Part shown: piece by piece, positions 56,277 to 64,000 of the stretch
How the letters are laid out: the number at the start of each line of letters is the position of its first letter
Numbering within the stretch: the first letter of the stretch is position 1
Assembly: GCA_963758505.1 (NCBI GenBank)
Contig: CAVWVJ010000001.1
Span: 806,001-870,000 of the forward strand
DNA: 64,000 nucleotides
Source: Korobacter sp963758505
GTDB lineage: Bacteria > Acidobacteriota > Terriglobia > Terriglobales > Acidobacteriaceae
Reading direction: 5' to 3'
Made by a program: the position numbers and the translations under genes
The notes under the pieces: generated by a model
The model's database searches: none
The model's input: only the letters and a program-made list of their open reading frames with translations
Told to the model about the DNA's origin: nothing

Positions 56277-56514
56277 CCCATCCGATAAGCATCGTTCGTG
56301 AGCCGGGCAGAGCGGTTGCTCGCCCGGCTTCGCGCAACCCCATCGTTCCGCAACCAAATCCTGCCTGAATTTTCACCCAAGGAAATTGTGATAAGCGCCT
56401 TGGCGAGGCATCCGGGTTGCGCCGATCGCCGACGATCAGTAAAACAGTATCGAAAGTGATTGACGAAACGCCAGCCCTCATCCTACGCTGAGACTCGCAA
56501 TTCATCTGTACATT

Positions 56515-57810
56515 TCAGCTGCCGAAGACGCGGGCAAATATTTTGTCGACGTTGCGCAGCGGCCGTTTGAGATCGAAGGCGTGCTCGAGAGTTTCGCGTT
56601 TCACGCGGTCGGTAATTTCCGGATCATGGAAGATCAAGTCGCGGAAGTTGAGATCTTCTTTCCATGCTTTCATCGCGTTGCGCTGCACGATGCGGTAAGC
56701 GTCTTCGCGCAGGACGCCGGCCTCTACGAGGTCAAGGAGTAGCTGGCCGCTGAACACGAGGCCGCCAGTCGATTCCAGGTTTTTCATCATTCGGTTCGGA
56801 TAGACAAACATGGTTTCGATCAGGTTGGTGGTCCTGGCCAGCAGGTAGTCGAGCAGGATAGTGGAATCGGGCAGGATGACCCGCTCGACCGAAGAATGGG
56901 ATATGTCCCGCTCGTGCCATAGTGCGACATTTTCAAATGCCGCCTGGGCATTGGCGCGTACGACCCGGGCGAGCCCACTGATCTGTTCGCAAGTGACAGG
57001 GTTGCGTTTGTGCGGCATGGCCGAGGAGCCTTTTTGCTTCTCGCTGAAGAATTCTTCCGCCTCGCGCACCTCGGTTCTTTGCAGATGCCGTATCTCGGTG
57101 GCAATTTTGTCCAATGTGGAGGCGATGGTTGCCAGGGTGGCCACGTAGAACGCGTGACGGTCGCGCTGAATGACCTGGGTGGATATGGCAGCTACTTCTA
57201 ATCCAAGTCGCTCGCAGATCCGTTCTTCATATTCCGGCTCAAGGTGTGCGGTGTTCCCCACCGCCCCGGAGAGTTTGCCGACGCGCATCTGTTCGGCGGC
57301 AAGTTCGAAGCGGGTGATGTTGCGCTGGGTCTCCGAGTACCAATTGGCGAGTTTCAGGCCGAAGGTGGTGGGTTCCGCATGGACGCCGTGGGTGCGGCCG
57401 ATGGTGGGGGTGTCCTTGAACTCGTACGCCCGGCGTTTCAGCGCAGAAGCGAGGGCTTCGAGATCCTTACGCAGAATCGCGGAAGCCTGCTTGATCAGCA
57501 ATGCCTGGGCAGTATCGACTACATCGTTGGAAGTGAGGCCGTAATGCAGCCATCGAGACTCAGGGCCAATGAAGTGCGCCACGTTGGTCGTGAAGGCAAT
57601 TACATCGTGCTTTACCTCGGATTCGATTTCTAAGATGCGGTTAACGTCAAAATTAGCTTTTTCGCGGATGGTGCGTGCTGCTTCGGCGGGCACGATGCCT
57701 GCCTCCGCCAGGGTTTCGCTGGCGGCAATTTCCACGTCGAGCCAGGTGCGGAACTTGTTTTCGTCGCTCCAAATGCGCCCCATTTCGGGCCTTGTGTACC
57801 GGGCGATCAA
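56515..57810 (-). CDS. purB: Adenylosuccinate lyase
   Basis: The 431-aa enzyme removes fumarate from adenylosuccinate and SAICAR in purine synthesis. It has the signature SSAMPHKRNP and TIGRTHGVHAEPTTFGLKLA, with the typical start IARYTRPEMGRIW. I place the start at TTG 57810 because AAGGAGA lies seven bases upstream and the length then equals Bacillus PurB. A GTG at 57831 would put that ribosome binding site inside the gene. It diverges from the third MarR gene. Confidence 0.94.
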   Translation of the reverse strand: MIARYTRPEMGRIWSDENKFRTWLDVEIAASETLAEAGIVPAEAARTIREKANFDVNRILEIESEVKHDVIAFTTNVAHFIGPESRWLHYGLTSNDVVDTAQALLIKQASAILRKDLEALASALKRRAYEFKDTPTIGRTHGVHAEPTTFGLKLANWYSETQRNITRFELAAEQMRVGKLSGAVGNTAHLEPEYEERICERLGLEVAAISTQVIQRDRHAFYVATLATIASTLDKIATEIRHLQRTEVREAEEFFSEKQKGSSAMPHKRNPVTCEQISGLARVVRANAQAAFENVALWHERDISHSSVERVILPDSTILLDYLLARTTNLIETMFVYPNRMMKNLESTGGLVFSGQLLLDLVEAGVLREDAYRIVQRNAMKAWKEDLNFRDLIFHDPEITDRVKRETLEHAFDLKRPLRNVDKIFARVFGS

Positions 57811-57927
57811 GCAGGTCTCCTTATTAATCACTGAAAAGGCTTGTCAAACTTTCTATTCTAAATGGTGCAGGCCTGCCCTCGGCATCCAAGTTGGAGAGGT
57901 AGCGGGGCGGTTGACGTTCGTGTTTTC

Positions 57928-57944
57928 ATATCGTGAAGCGATAT
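57928..57944. promoter_or_regulatory. Palindromic operator at the -10 of the third MarR gene
   Basis: ATATCG-tgaag-CGATAT is a perfect 6-bp inverted repeat, and TATAAT (57942-57947) begins within its right arm. It lies between divergent purB and the MarR gene. No ideal -35 is visible. Confidence 0.5.
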
Positions 57945-57960
57945 AATAAAGGGGAGCGTC

Positions 57961-58452
57961 ATGGGTGAGGATAAAGACCTTCTTCCCGGCGATTATCGTG
58001 CGCTGGCGGAGTTTCGTTACCAGATTCGCAAGTTCCTCCGCTTCAGTGAAGAGGCCGCGAGAGCGGCAGGCCTGGAGCCGCAGCAACACCAGTTGCTGCT
58101 TGCGGTAAAGGGCATGGCGGAGGGAAAGCGGGCTCGCATCGGCGAGATTGCCGAACGGTTGCAGATCCAGCATCACAGTACGGTCGAACTTGTCGACCGG
58201 CTGGAAGCCAACGGATATGTCAACCGCAAGCGCAGCGATCACGATAAGCGCGAGGTGCTGATCGTTCTCACGCCGAAAGCAGAGCGGGTTTTGCGGGAGC
58301 TTTCACTGCATCATCACGAAACCCTGCAGAACTACGGGTCGGCCCTGGTTTCCTCTTTGAAGAAACTGATGAACGCCAAAGGGCGGTCACGCAAAGAGAA
58401 GCCCGCGTTAGCGGGCAGGGCGCGAAGCAAGGCTGCTGCTGGCGAGGATTAA
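57961..58452 (+). CDS. MarR-family transcriptional regulator
   Basis: The 163-aa protein has a MarR winged-helix domain (LEPQQHQLLLAVKGMAEG, IGEIAERLQIQHHSTVELVDRLEANGYV, wing SDHDKREVL) and a basic Lys/Arg-rich C-terminal tail. It probably binds the palindrome over its own -10. The ribosome binding site is GGGGAG. The ClC gene lies 75 bp downstream and may be a target. The ligand is unknown. Confidence 0.87.
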   Translation: MGEDKDLLPGDYRALAEFRYQIRKFLRFSEEAARAAGLEPQQHQLLLAVKGMAEGKRARIGEIAERLQIQHHSTVELVDRLEANGYVNRKRSDHDKREVLIVLTPKAERVLRELSLHHHETLQNYGSALVSSLKKLMNAKGRSRKEKPALAGRARSKAAAGED

Positions 58453-58527
58453 TCGCGGCGATCCTCCTCGAACGCTCATCGCTGTTGCCAAGGCAACGGC
58501 GGCAACGCTCGTGCTTCGAGGAGTCGC

Positions 58528-60354
58528 ATGCCGCATCCTGGTACGTCTGGAGCCGCGCACCCTTTACCGGCTACCGAGTTCCGCATCTACCTGATCTCGC
58601 TGCTGGCCGTGTGCATTGGAGCGGCGGCAGGTCTGATCGCGTGGCTGCTCTACCATCTCATCGGGTTCTTCACGAACGTCGCATTTTTTCACACCGTAAG
58701 CTTTACGTTCCGCAGTCCACGACTGAGCCACCTCGGCCTATGGGTGATCCTTGTTCCCGTCGTAGGCGGCCTGATCGTCGGGATCATGGCGAAGTACGGG
58801 TCATCCAAGATTCGCGGCCATGGAATCCCGGAGGCGATGGAAGCGGTGCTCATCAATCGCAGCCGCATCGAGCCAAAGGTCGCCATCCTGAAGCCACTTT
58901 CGGCAGCGATTGCGATCGGCACCGGCGGCCCCTTCGGCGCGGAAGGTCCGATCATCCAGACCGGTGGCGCGGTGGGTTCCCTGATCGGCCAATTTCTCCA
59001 GACTACGGCAGCGGAGCGCAAGGTACTGCTCGGTTGCGGAGCAGCTGCCGGCATGGCTGCCACCTTCAGCACTCCGATCGCGGCGGTGATCCTCGCCATT
59101 GAGTTGATCCTCTTTGAATTCAAGGCGCGGTCGTTCATCCCGTTGGTCATCGCAAGCACCATCGCCACCAGCATTCATCTTGTGTTGATGGGCCGTGGTC
59201 CGATGTTCGAAGTAGGGGCCATCGAGTACGGTATTCCCAGAGTGTTGCCCTGGTATCTGCTGCTGGGAGGGATCTGCGGCTTCGCGGCGGTAGGATTTTC
59301 GCGGCTGCTCTACTGGGTCGAAGACCAATTCGAGCGCCTTCCCATCGATTGGATGTGGTGGCCTGCCATCGGGTGCCTGGTGCTTGGCGTGACCGGATAC
59401 TTCGTGCCGCGCGTGCTCGGCGTAGGCTACGACACCATCTCCGACATTCTCAATACGCACCTGGTCTTCAAGGTGCTGTTACTGGTCATGATCTTCAAGG
59501 CCCTCGTCCTGCTGGTGACGATCGGCTCAGGGACTTCCGGTGGCCTGCTGGCGCCCATGTTCATGGCCAGCGCTGCCATGGGATCAGCTGTCGCTATGGT
59601 GATCAACCATTTCGTACCGTGGGCCGGCATCTCGCCTGGCGCTTTTGCGCTCGTCGCCATGGGCGCGGTATTCGGGGCGGCCTCGCGCGCTACCTTCACG
59701 TTTATCATTTTCGCCTTTGAGATCACCCGCGACTACAATGCGATCCTTCCGCTCATGCTGGTCGCGGTGATTGCCGACGGAATCGCGATGGCCTTCAGTG
59801 AGAACTCGATCATGACCGAAAAATTGGTGCGGCGCGGATTGAAGATTCACGCGGACTACGAGCCCGACATCCTTCGCCAGATGAGCGTGGCCGAGGCGAT
59901 GGATAAACAGGCGCCCACCGTTCCCGCGACAATGCTGGTCCGCGAAATGGCAGAGCGGGTGGCGAAGCACGATGCCGTTCTCTCCCAGCACCAGGGCGTT
60001 CTGGTAGTGGATGAGGAAGGGAAACTTGAAGGGGTGGTGACCCGCAGTGATCTTTTGCGCGCCATGGAAACCGATCCGACAGGCGCCACCACCGTGCTGG
60101 AAGCCGGGACGCGAAAGCTCTACGTCACGCACGAGGACGAGTTGCTTTTCGATGCCGCATCTCGCATGTTGCGCGCAGGGGTTGGGCGATTACCGGTCGT
60201 TGACCGCGCCGACCCAAAGCAGGTAGTCGGGTTCCTGGAGCGATCTGGAGTTCTTTCCGCGCGCCTGCACCAACTGGAAGAAGAGCAGGTGCGCGAACCC
60301 GGCTGGCTCAGTCGCAGGCGGCGGGACAGGGAGCAGACGGCGCCCGCTGACTGA
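58528..60354 (+). CDS. ClC-family chloride channel/transporter with CBS domain pair
   Basis: The 608-aa protein has a ClC membrane part (about 15-430) with anion-binding motifs GHGIPE, GGPFGAEGP and GSGTSGGLLAPMF. The gating glutamate is present (Glu139 in GAEGP), so a chloride/proton exchanger is possible. A C-terminal CBS pair follows (about 455-590), which in other ClC proteins binds nucleotides. A strong GAGGAG site precedes the ATG. It is closed by a terminator. Confidence 0.9.
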   Translation: MPHPGTSGAAHPLPATEFRIYLISLLAVCIGAAAGLIAWLLYHLIGFFTNVAFFHTVSFTFRSPRLSHLGLWVILVPVVGGLIVGIMAKYGSSKIRGHGIPEAMEAVLINRSRIEPKVAILKPLSAAIAIGTGGPFGAEGPIIQTGGAVGSLIGQFLQTTAAERKVLLGCGAAAGMAATFSTPIAAVILAIELILFEFKARSFIPLVIASTIATSIHLVLMGRGPMFEVGAIEYGIPRVLPWYLLLGGICGFAAVGFSRLLYWVEDQFERLPIDWMWWPAIGCLVLGVTGYFVPRVLGVGYDTISDILNTHLVFKVLLLVMIFKALVLLVTIGSGTSGGLLAPMFMASAAMGSAVAMVINHFVPWAGISPGAFALVAMGAVFGAASRATFTFIIFAFEITRDYNAILPLMLVAVIADGIAMAFSENSIMTEKLVRRGLKIHADYEPDILRQMSVAEAMDKQAPTVPATMLVREMAERVAKHDAVLSQHQGVLVVDEEGKLEGVVTRSDLLRAMETDPTGATTVLEAGTRKLYVTHEDELLFDAASRMLRAGVGRLPVVDRADPKQVVGFLERSGVLSARLHQLEEEQVREPGWLSRRRRDREQTAPAD

Positions 60355-60377
60355 CGCGCCTTTACGGCACCGAGTTC

Positions 60378-60408
60378 ACCCGCCATTTATACTGGCGGGT
60401 TCTTCTTT
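60378..60408 (+). terminator. Terminator after the ClC gene
   Basis: An 8-bp stem (60378-60385 with 60393-60400, acccgcca/tggcgggt) with a 7-nt loop is followed by tcttcttt. Confidence 0.8.
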
Positions 60409-60437
60409 GCTCATTCGACGAAATGACAGAGGTTTTC

Positions 60438-62354
60438 ATGAAGGCCGCACTTCGACTTTTCTGGGTTGTGAGTTTTCTGTTCCTATGCGTCGCCGTGCAG
60501 GCCGCGACGACAAGCCGCCGCACGACTCCGGAGGCGCCTGTGACTGGAACTCCAAGTGAACGGCTTGCCAAGCTCTCCGAGCAGTTTCTTCATCAATCCC
60601 TTGAACTTTCACCGGTGTCGGCTTCGCAGGCTGGATACCACACCTATACGGATCCGGCCACAGGCAAACTCGTCCGCCTCGATGGTGAGCTAGATGAACT
60701 CGGGACCGAGGACATTGCGGAGCAGCTGAGGTTTTATAGACATTGGCGCGACCGTTTTCATAGCCAGGTTCCTTATCACAGCCTTGGCGCGCAGGACCGT
60801 GCCGACTGGATCCTCATCGACGACGGCATTTCGAGCGCCCTGCTCGAGTTGGAAAAAATCCAGAGCTACAAACACAATCCGACGGTCTGGGTGGAGTTGG
60901 TGGGGAATGCGCTTTTCCTGAATATCTCGCAGGAGTACGCGCCGAAAGACGTTCGCATGGCCGACGCGGTGTCGCGCATTATGCAGATCGCCCGCTTCGT
61001 CGGGCAGGCGCGCCAGCAGCTCACCGACTCCGATCCGGTCTTCATCCCGGTTGCCATCGAGGAGAATGCCGGCAACCTCAAGATGATCGACGATATCGGC
61101 AAGGAGCTTCCGCCGACCGGCCCGGTACGGCAGCGTTATGACCGCTTTTCGCCGGCGGCGAAGAAGGCCCTCAATGACTTCTCGCAGTGGCTGCAAAGCG
61201 ATCTCGCGAACCGGCCGACGAATGGCCGCAGCTGGCGCCTGGGCAAGCAGTGGTACGACGAGAAATTCCGGCTCACCATGGAGACGAATGTCACGCCGGA
61301 GCAACTGCTGACCGACGCCGAATCGGACATGCAGTCTGTCCGTGAAGAGATGCTCGAAATCGCATTGCCGCTGCACCGGGAAATGTTTCCCGACCACGCC
61401 GATCACGGTGACCTCACCGGCGTCGATCGGGAAAACAAGATCATCGGGGAGGTTCTTGACCGCATCGGGCAGGAGCATCCGAAACGCGACGAGTATCTCG
61501 ATTACGTGAAGTCGGACTTGCAAAGCATCATCGACTTTATCCGGGAGAAGAAAATCGTTGGCTTGAGTTCGCGCGACAATCTGAAAGTTATTCCGACCCC
61601 CGAGTTTATGCGAGGTGTTTATTCCGTCGGCGGATTCCACGCGCCGCCGCCGCTGGACCCGAATACCGAGGCGCAATACTGGGTTACGCCGATCGATCCG
61701 AAAGCAACCGAGGCGCAGGCGGAATCGAAGCTGCACGAGTACAACAACTACACCCTGCATTGGCTCACGATTCACGAGGCGCTGCCGGGCCACTATATCC
61801 AGTTCGAGCATGCCAACAGCGTGGAACCGCCGATACGCCGCCTGCTCCGCGCCTATTACGCCAATGGGCCTTATGTCGAGGGATGGGCTGAATACGTCGC
61901 GGGCATCATGATGGACGAAGGCTACTTGGATAACGATCCGCGCTTCCGGCTGGTGATGAAGAAAATTCGCCTGCGGGTGCTCGCCAATACCATTCTCGAT
62001 ATCCGCATGCAGACAATGAACATGACCGACGAAGAGGCCATGGACCTGATGACCCGGAGAGCCTTCCAGACCCAGGCGGAAGCGGAAGGAAAGCTGCAAC
62101 GCGCGAAGCTCACGGCGACGCAGCTACCGACGTACTACGTCGGCATTCGCGGCTGGAATGATCTTCGCGCGAAGTACAAGAAGGCCAAGGGAGCGGCGTT
62201 CACCAACCTCGAGTTTCACAACCGGGCACTCGATCTCGGCGCTGTCCCTTTGCCGCTGGCAGGCGAGATCCTGCTCGGCATTCCGGCGAACCTGAACGTT
62301 TCCCAGGCCACGAGCGCTCCGGCTCACAGGAAACAGTCTGCCCGCACGCACTAG
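60438..62354 (+). CDS. Exported DUF885-family peptidase-like protein
   Basis: The 638-aa protein has a signal peptide (MKAALRLFWVVSFLFLCVAV) and a DUF885 domain: ERLAKLSEQFLHQSLELSP at the start, and the zinc motif HEALPGH (His446, Glu447, His452) followed by EGWAEYV. These resemble M-type metallopeptidases; its substrate is unknown. ATG 60438 has AGAGG upstream and puts the signal peptide first; ATG 60423 is an alternative. Its stop overlaps that of the convergent oxidoreductase within CTAG. Confidence 0.85.
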   Translation: MKAALRLFWVVSFLFLCVAVQAATTSRRTTPEAPVTGTPSERLAKLSEQFLHQSLELSPVSASQAGYHTYTDPATGKLVRLDGELDELGTEDIAEQLRFYRHWRDRFHSQVPYHSLGAQDRADWILIDDGISSALLELEKIQSYKHNPTVWVELVGNALFLNISQEYAPKDVRMADAVSRIMQIARFVGQARQQLTDSDPVFIPVAIEENAGNLKMIDDIGKELPPTGPVRQRYDRFSPAAKKALNDFSQWLQSDLANRPTNGRSWRLGKQWYDEKFRLTMETNVTPEQLLTDAESDMQSVREEMLEIALPLHREMFPDHADHGDLTGVDRENKIIGEVLDRIGQEHPKRDEYLDYVKSDLQSIIDFIREKKIVGLSSRDNLKVIPTPEFMRGVYSVGGFHAPPPLDPNTEAQYWVTPIDPKATEAQAESKLHEYNNYTLHWLTIHEALPGHYIQFEHANSVEPPIRRLLRAYYANGPYVEGWAEYVAGIMMDEGYLDNDPRFRLVMKKIRLRVLANTILDIRMQTMNMTDEEAMDLMTRRAFQTQAEAEGKLQRAKLTATQLPTYYVGIRGWNDLRAKYKKAKGAAFTNLEFHNRALDLGAVPLPLAGEILLGIPANLNVSQATSAPAHRKQSARTH

Positions 62355-64000
62355 CCAGCGGCGCTCGCAATGCGAGACTGGCTCAGGATTTCGTTCACCG
62401 CGCGATACGCCTGGTCGATGGCAGCATCTGTATATGCGGTTGCAGCAGCATCCGAATTTGCGATCGAGATTCTGCCGAAGGGCTTTCGCCCGATCACGTG
62501 AGGCCGCTGATCGTTTGGCACATCGGGATCGAAGAGCGTGTTGTATCCATACGCGTAGCCGTGAGCCCAGCGGTTGACGGTGATACCGGCGATATCGCGA
62601 TCTGGATCGAAACCATCTTTGCCGAACATGCGCGCGAGTTGCTCGCGAATGTTGCGCTCGAAAGTTTCGAACGGAGTGGTAAACAGCTCCATGCGTCCGG
62701 CGCGGTACTGGTCTTTCTGCGTGAGCCCCGGCTTGCAAGGGGTTCGCAACATGAACAGTACCATTGGCTCGTCGGGATGGCTGGGGAACTTGTACGTTCC
62801 GATGCTCACCGGAAAATCCAGCGCGACGTACACGTGGTAACTGCCCGGACACACCACCTGCCACATGCCGAGCTTCTGAAAGATCTGCCAATTGCGGATC
62901 GCGACGTGCGTGTAAACCAGCGGCGCTTTCACGCCTTCGGCAAGCGCATCCTTCTGCACCTGCGGAAGTTCGGGGCAGAGATACGGGATCATCATGTTGT
63001 AGCAGGCCAGTACGCACGCCTTTCCCACTACGCTCTGCAGCTTCCCATCCTTCATGTACTGCACTTCCACCTGCTTCGCAGTGGCGGGATCGCCAACATG
63101 CTTTACTCGGACGGCGGTACTATTCAGGCGAATGCGCACCGGGGATCCCGGGCCGTCCAGCTTGCTGTAATCCGCATGCGTGGTGACAACATCTTCCATC
63201 GTGTGTCCGGGCATCGCCTCCGGAATCAGTTTCCTCACAAGCAATCGCGCAACGGAAGCATTGCCGTCGGGGAAGTGGAAGATGTACGGTTCTTGCTTCT
63301 CCTCGCCGCGGCCTTCGCTCGCATTGCCCAGGCCCAGGCCGTCGAGTCCGGCATAGTGGATGCCGTAATCGTCGCCGGCCTCGAGAATGGCGGCCGTCGG
63401 CACGGCATCGATGTTGACGCAAAACAAATCGTTCGTGCGCGACTGGAAGAAGGGAAGCACTTCGGGCGAGCACTTCGCGTATTTCGTTAGATAATCCGCG
63501 TAGCTGATCTTCGCCAGCTTCGTCCGTTTTTCTTCGCTGGAAAGTCCGGGTAAGTAATCCACCTTCTCCGTGTACACCCGCGCAATATCGCGCTGCGCGG
63601 TTTCGGACAAAGGAGTCTTCTTCACCCACTCCTGCCAAGAGGTCGAAAACATTCCGGGCACCAGGCGATCTTCACCGAAGGTCTCCTTGTCAAAGAAATT
63701 TGCGGTGCCCAATTTAGCGTAGAGCTTCTGGTCATAGTCCTTGTAAAACTTTTTCGGTTCGATCCCGAGATCCTTCAGCACACCCTTGGCGACCGGGCTG
63801 TACTCCGAAGGGCTCTCAATGGATTGCGTGCCCCCGTAGCCGAGGAGCAGACGGTTCGCGGCGCGAAATTCATTGCGTTTGGCGTGGCCGCCGAAGTCGT
63901 CATGATTATCCAGGATCAGGATCTTCGCGTCGCGGCCCGCGCTGTTGCGATAAAAATGTGCTGCGGCGAGACCGCTAATCCCGCCACCCACGATGACCAA
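62351..64000 (-). CDS. FAD-dependent oxidoreductase (spermidine-dehydrogenase-like), N-terminus beyond window
   Basis: The 549 visible residues start with the FAD-binding VIVGGGISGLAAAHFY and LILDNHDDFGGHAKRNEF, which place it in the flavin amine oxidase superfamily, close to secreted spermidine-dehydrogenase-like proteins. The gene runs off the right edge, so a signal peptide upstream cannot be judged. The C-terminal part contains HVIGRKPFGRISIANSDA, a second flavin-contact region. The stop lies at 62351 and shares CTAG with the DUF885 gene. Confidence 0.85.
   Translation of the reverse strand: MVIVGGGISGLAAAHFYRNSAGRDAKILILDNHDDFGGHAKRNEFRAANRLLLGYGGTQSIESPSEYSPVAKGVLKDLGIEPKKFYKDYDQKLYAKLGTANFFDKETFGEDRLVPGMFSTSWQEWVKKTPLSETAQRDIARVYTEKVDYLPGLSSEEKRTKLAKISYADYLTKYAKCSPEVLPFFQSRTNDLFCVNIDAVPTAAILEAGDDYGIHYAGLDGLGLGNASEGRGEEKQEPYIFHFPDGNASVARLLVRKLIPEAMPGHTMEDVVTTHADYSKLDGPGSPVRIRLNSTAVRVKHVGDPATAKQVEVQYMKDGKLQSVVGKACVLACYNMMIPYLCPELPQVQKDALAEGVKAPLVYTHVAIRNWQIFQKLGMWQVVCPGSYHVYVALDFPVSIGTYKFPSHPDEPMVLFMLRTPCKPGLTQKDQYRAGRMELFTTPFETFERNIREQLARMFGKDGFDPDRDIAGITVNRWAHGYAYGYNTLFDPDVPNDQRPHVIGRKPFGRISIANSDAAATAYTDAAIDQAYRAVNEILSQSRIASAAG

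Overview
The window looks like chromosomal DNA from an acidobacterium (Terriglobia/Koribacter-like). Evidence is a protein of the acidobacterial VWFA-related type, an alternative complex III (act) operon joined to a caa3-type oxidase operon, a DUF3857/transglutaminase/TPR protein, GC-rich codon use, and the small dispersed intergenic hairpin repeats common in this phylum. I saw no rRNA, tRNA, CRISPR array, transposase or integrase. The window is almost entirely coding, apart from six gaps of about 370-920 bp, which I describe.

Layout. 0-4.5 kb, minus strand: 5' part of purM, a zinc alcohol dehydrogenase, an SRPBCC protein, a VWFA-related protein and a metallophosphoesterase. 4.6-10.8 kb: a fused NDP-forming acyl-CoA synthetase/GNAT acetyltransferase (Pat-like) and the DUF3857/TPR protein. 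11.4-24.2 kb: actABCDEF, a small membrane protein, sco, and coxBACD. This is a complete quinol-to-oxygen branch using ACIII and an A2-type caa3 oxidase, closed by a strong terminator. 24.3-28.3 kb: a zinc-ribbon membrane protein and an FAD/Fe-S oxidoreductase split by a one-base frameshift. 28.3-39.0 kb: a phosphate block with phoB-phoR, a PhoU-like gene, pstS, pstC-pstA-pstB-phoU and two candidate Pho boxes, interrupted by a beta-propeller gene and repeat-rich spacers. 39-42.6 kb: a possible 45-aa protein, an ArsR-type regulator and an acyl-CoA ligase/ACP/acyltransferase fusion. 43-51 kb: a tricarboxylate block with a degenerate HD protein, MmgE/PrpD, a one-chain aconitase-family enzyme, an isocitrate/isopropylmalate dehydrogenase-family enzyme, then a citrate-lyase CitD-CitE fusion and CitF. 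51-55.2 kb: a SIS-only GlmS-like isomerase, then an arsenic operon (MarR-type regulator, arsM, acr3, arsC). 55.2-64 kb: MarR/DoxX with matching operators, purB, a third MarR, a ClC channel with CBS domains, a DUF885 peptidase-like protein and a truncated FAD oxidoreductase.

Regulation can partly be read from the sequence. TGTGA-N6-TCACA-like (CRP-type) palindromes lie before the pat-like gene, the act-cox operon and the tricarboxylate block, suggesting one CRP-family regulator links acetyl-CoA metabolism, respiration and citrate use. A shared 14-bp operator core lies inside the promoter of one MarR gene and upstream of doxX. Direct repeats with an 11-bp period lie about 9 bp upstream of -10-like hexamers of pstS and pstC. 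The most promising less-described unit is the 43-51 kb tricarboxylate/citrate-lyase block. Its function is inferred from families and gene order, not shown.
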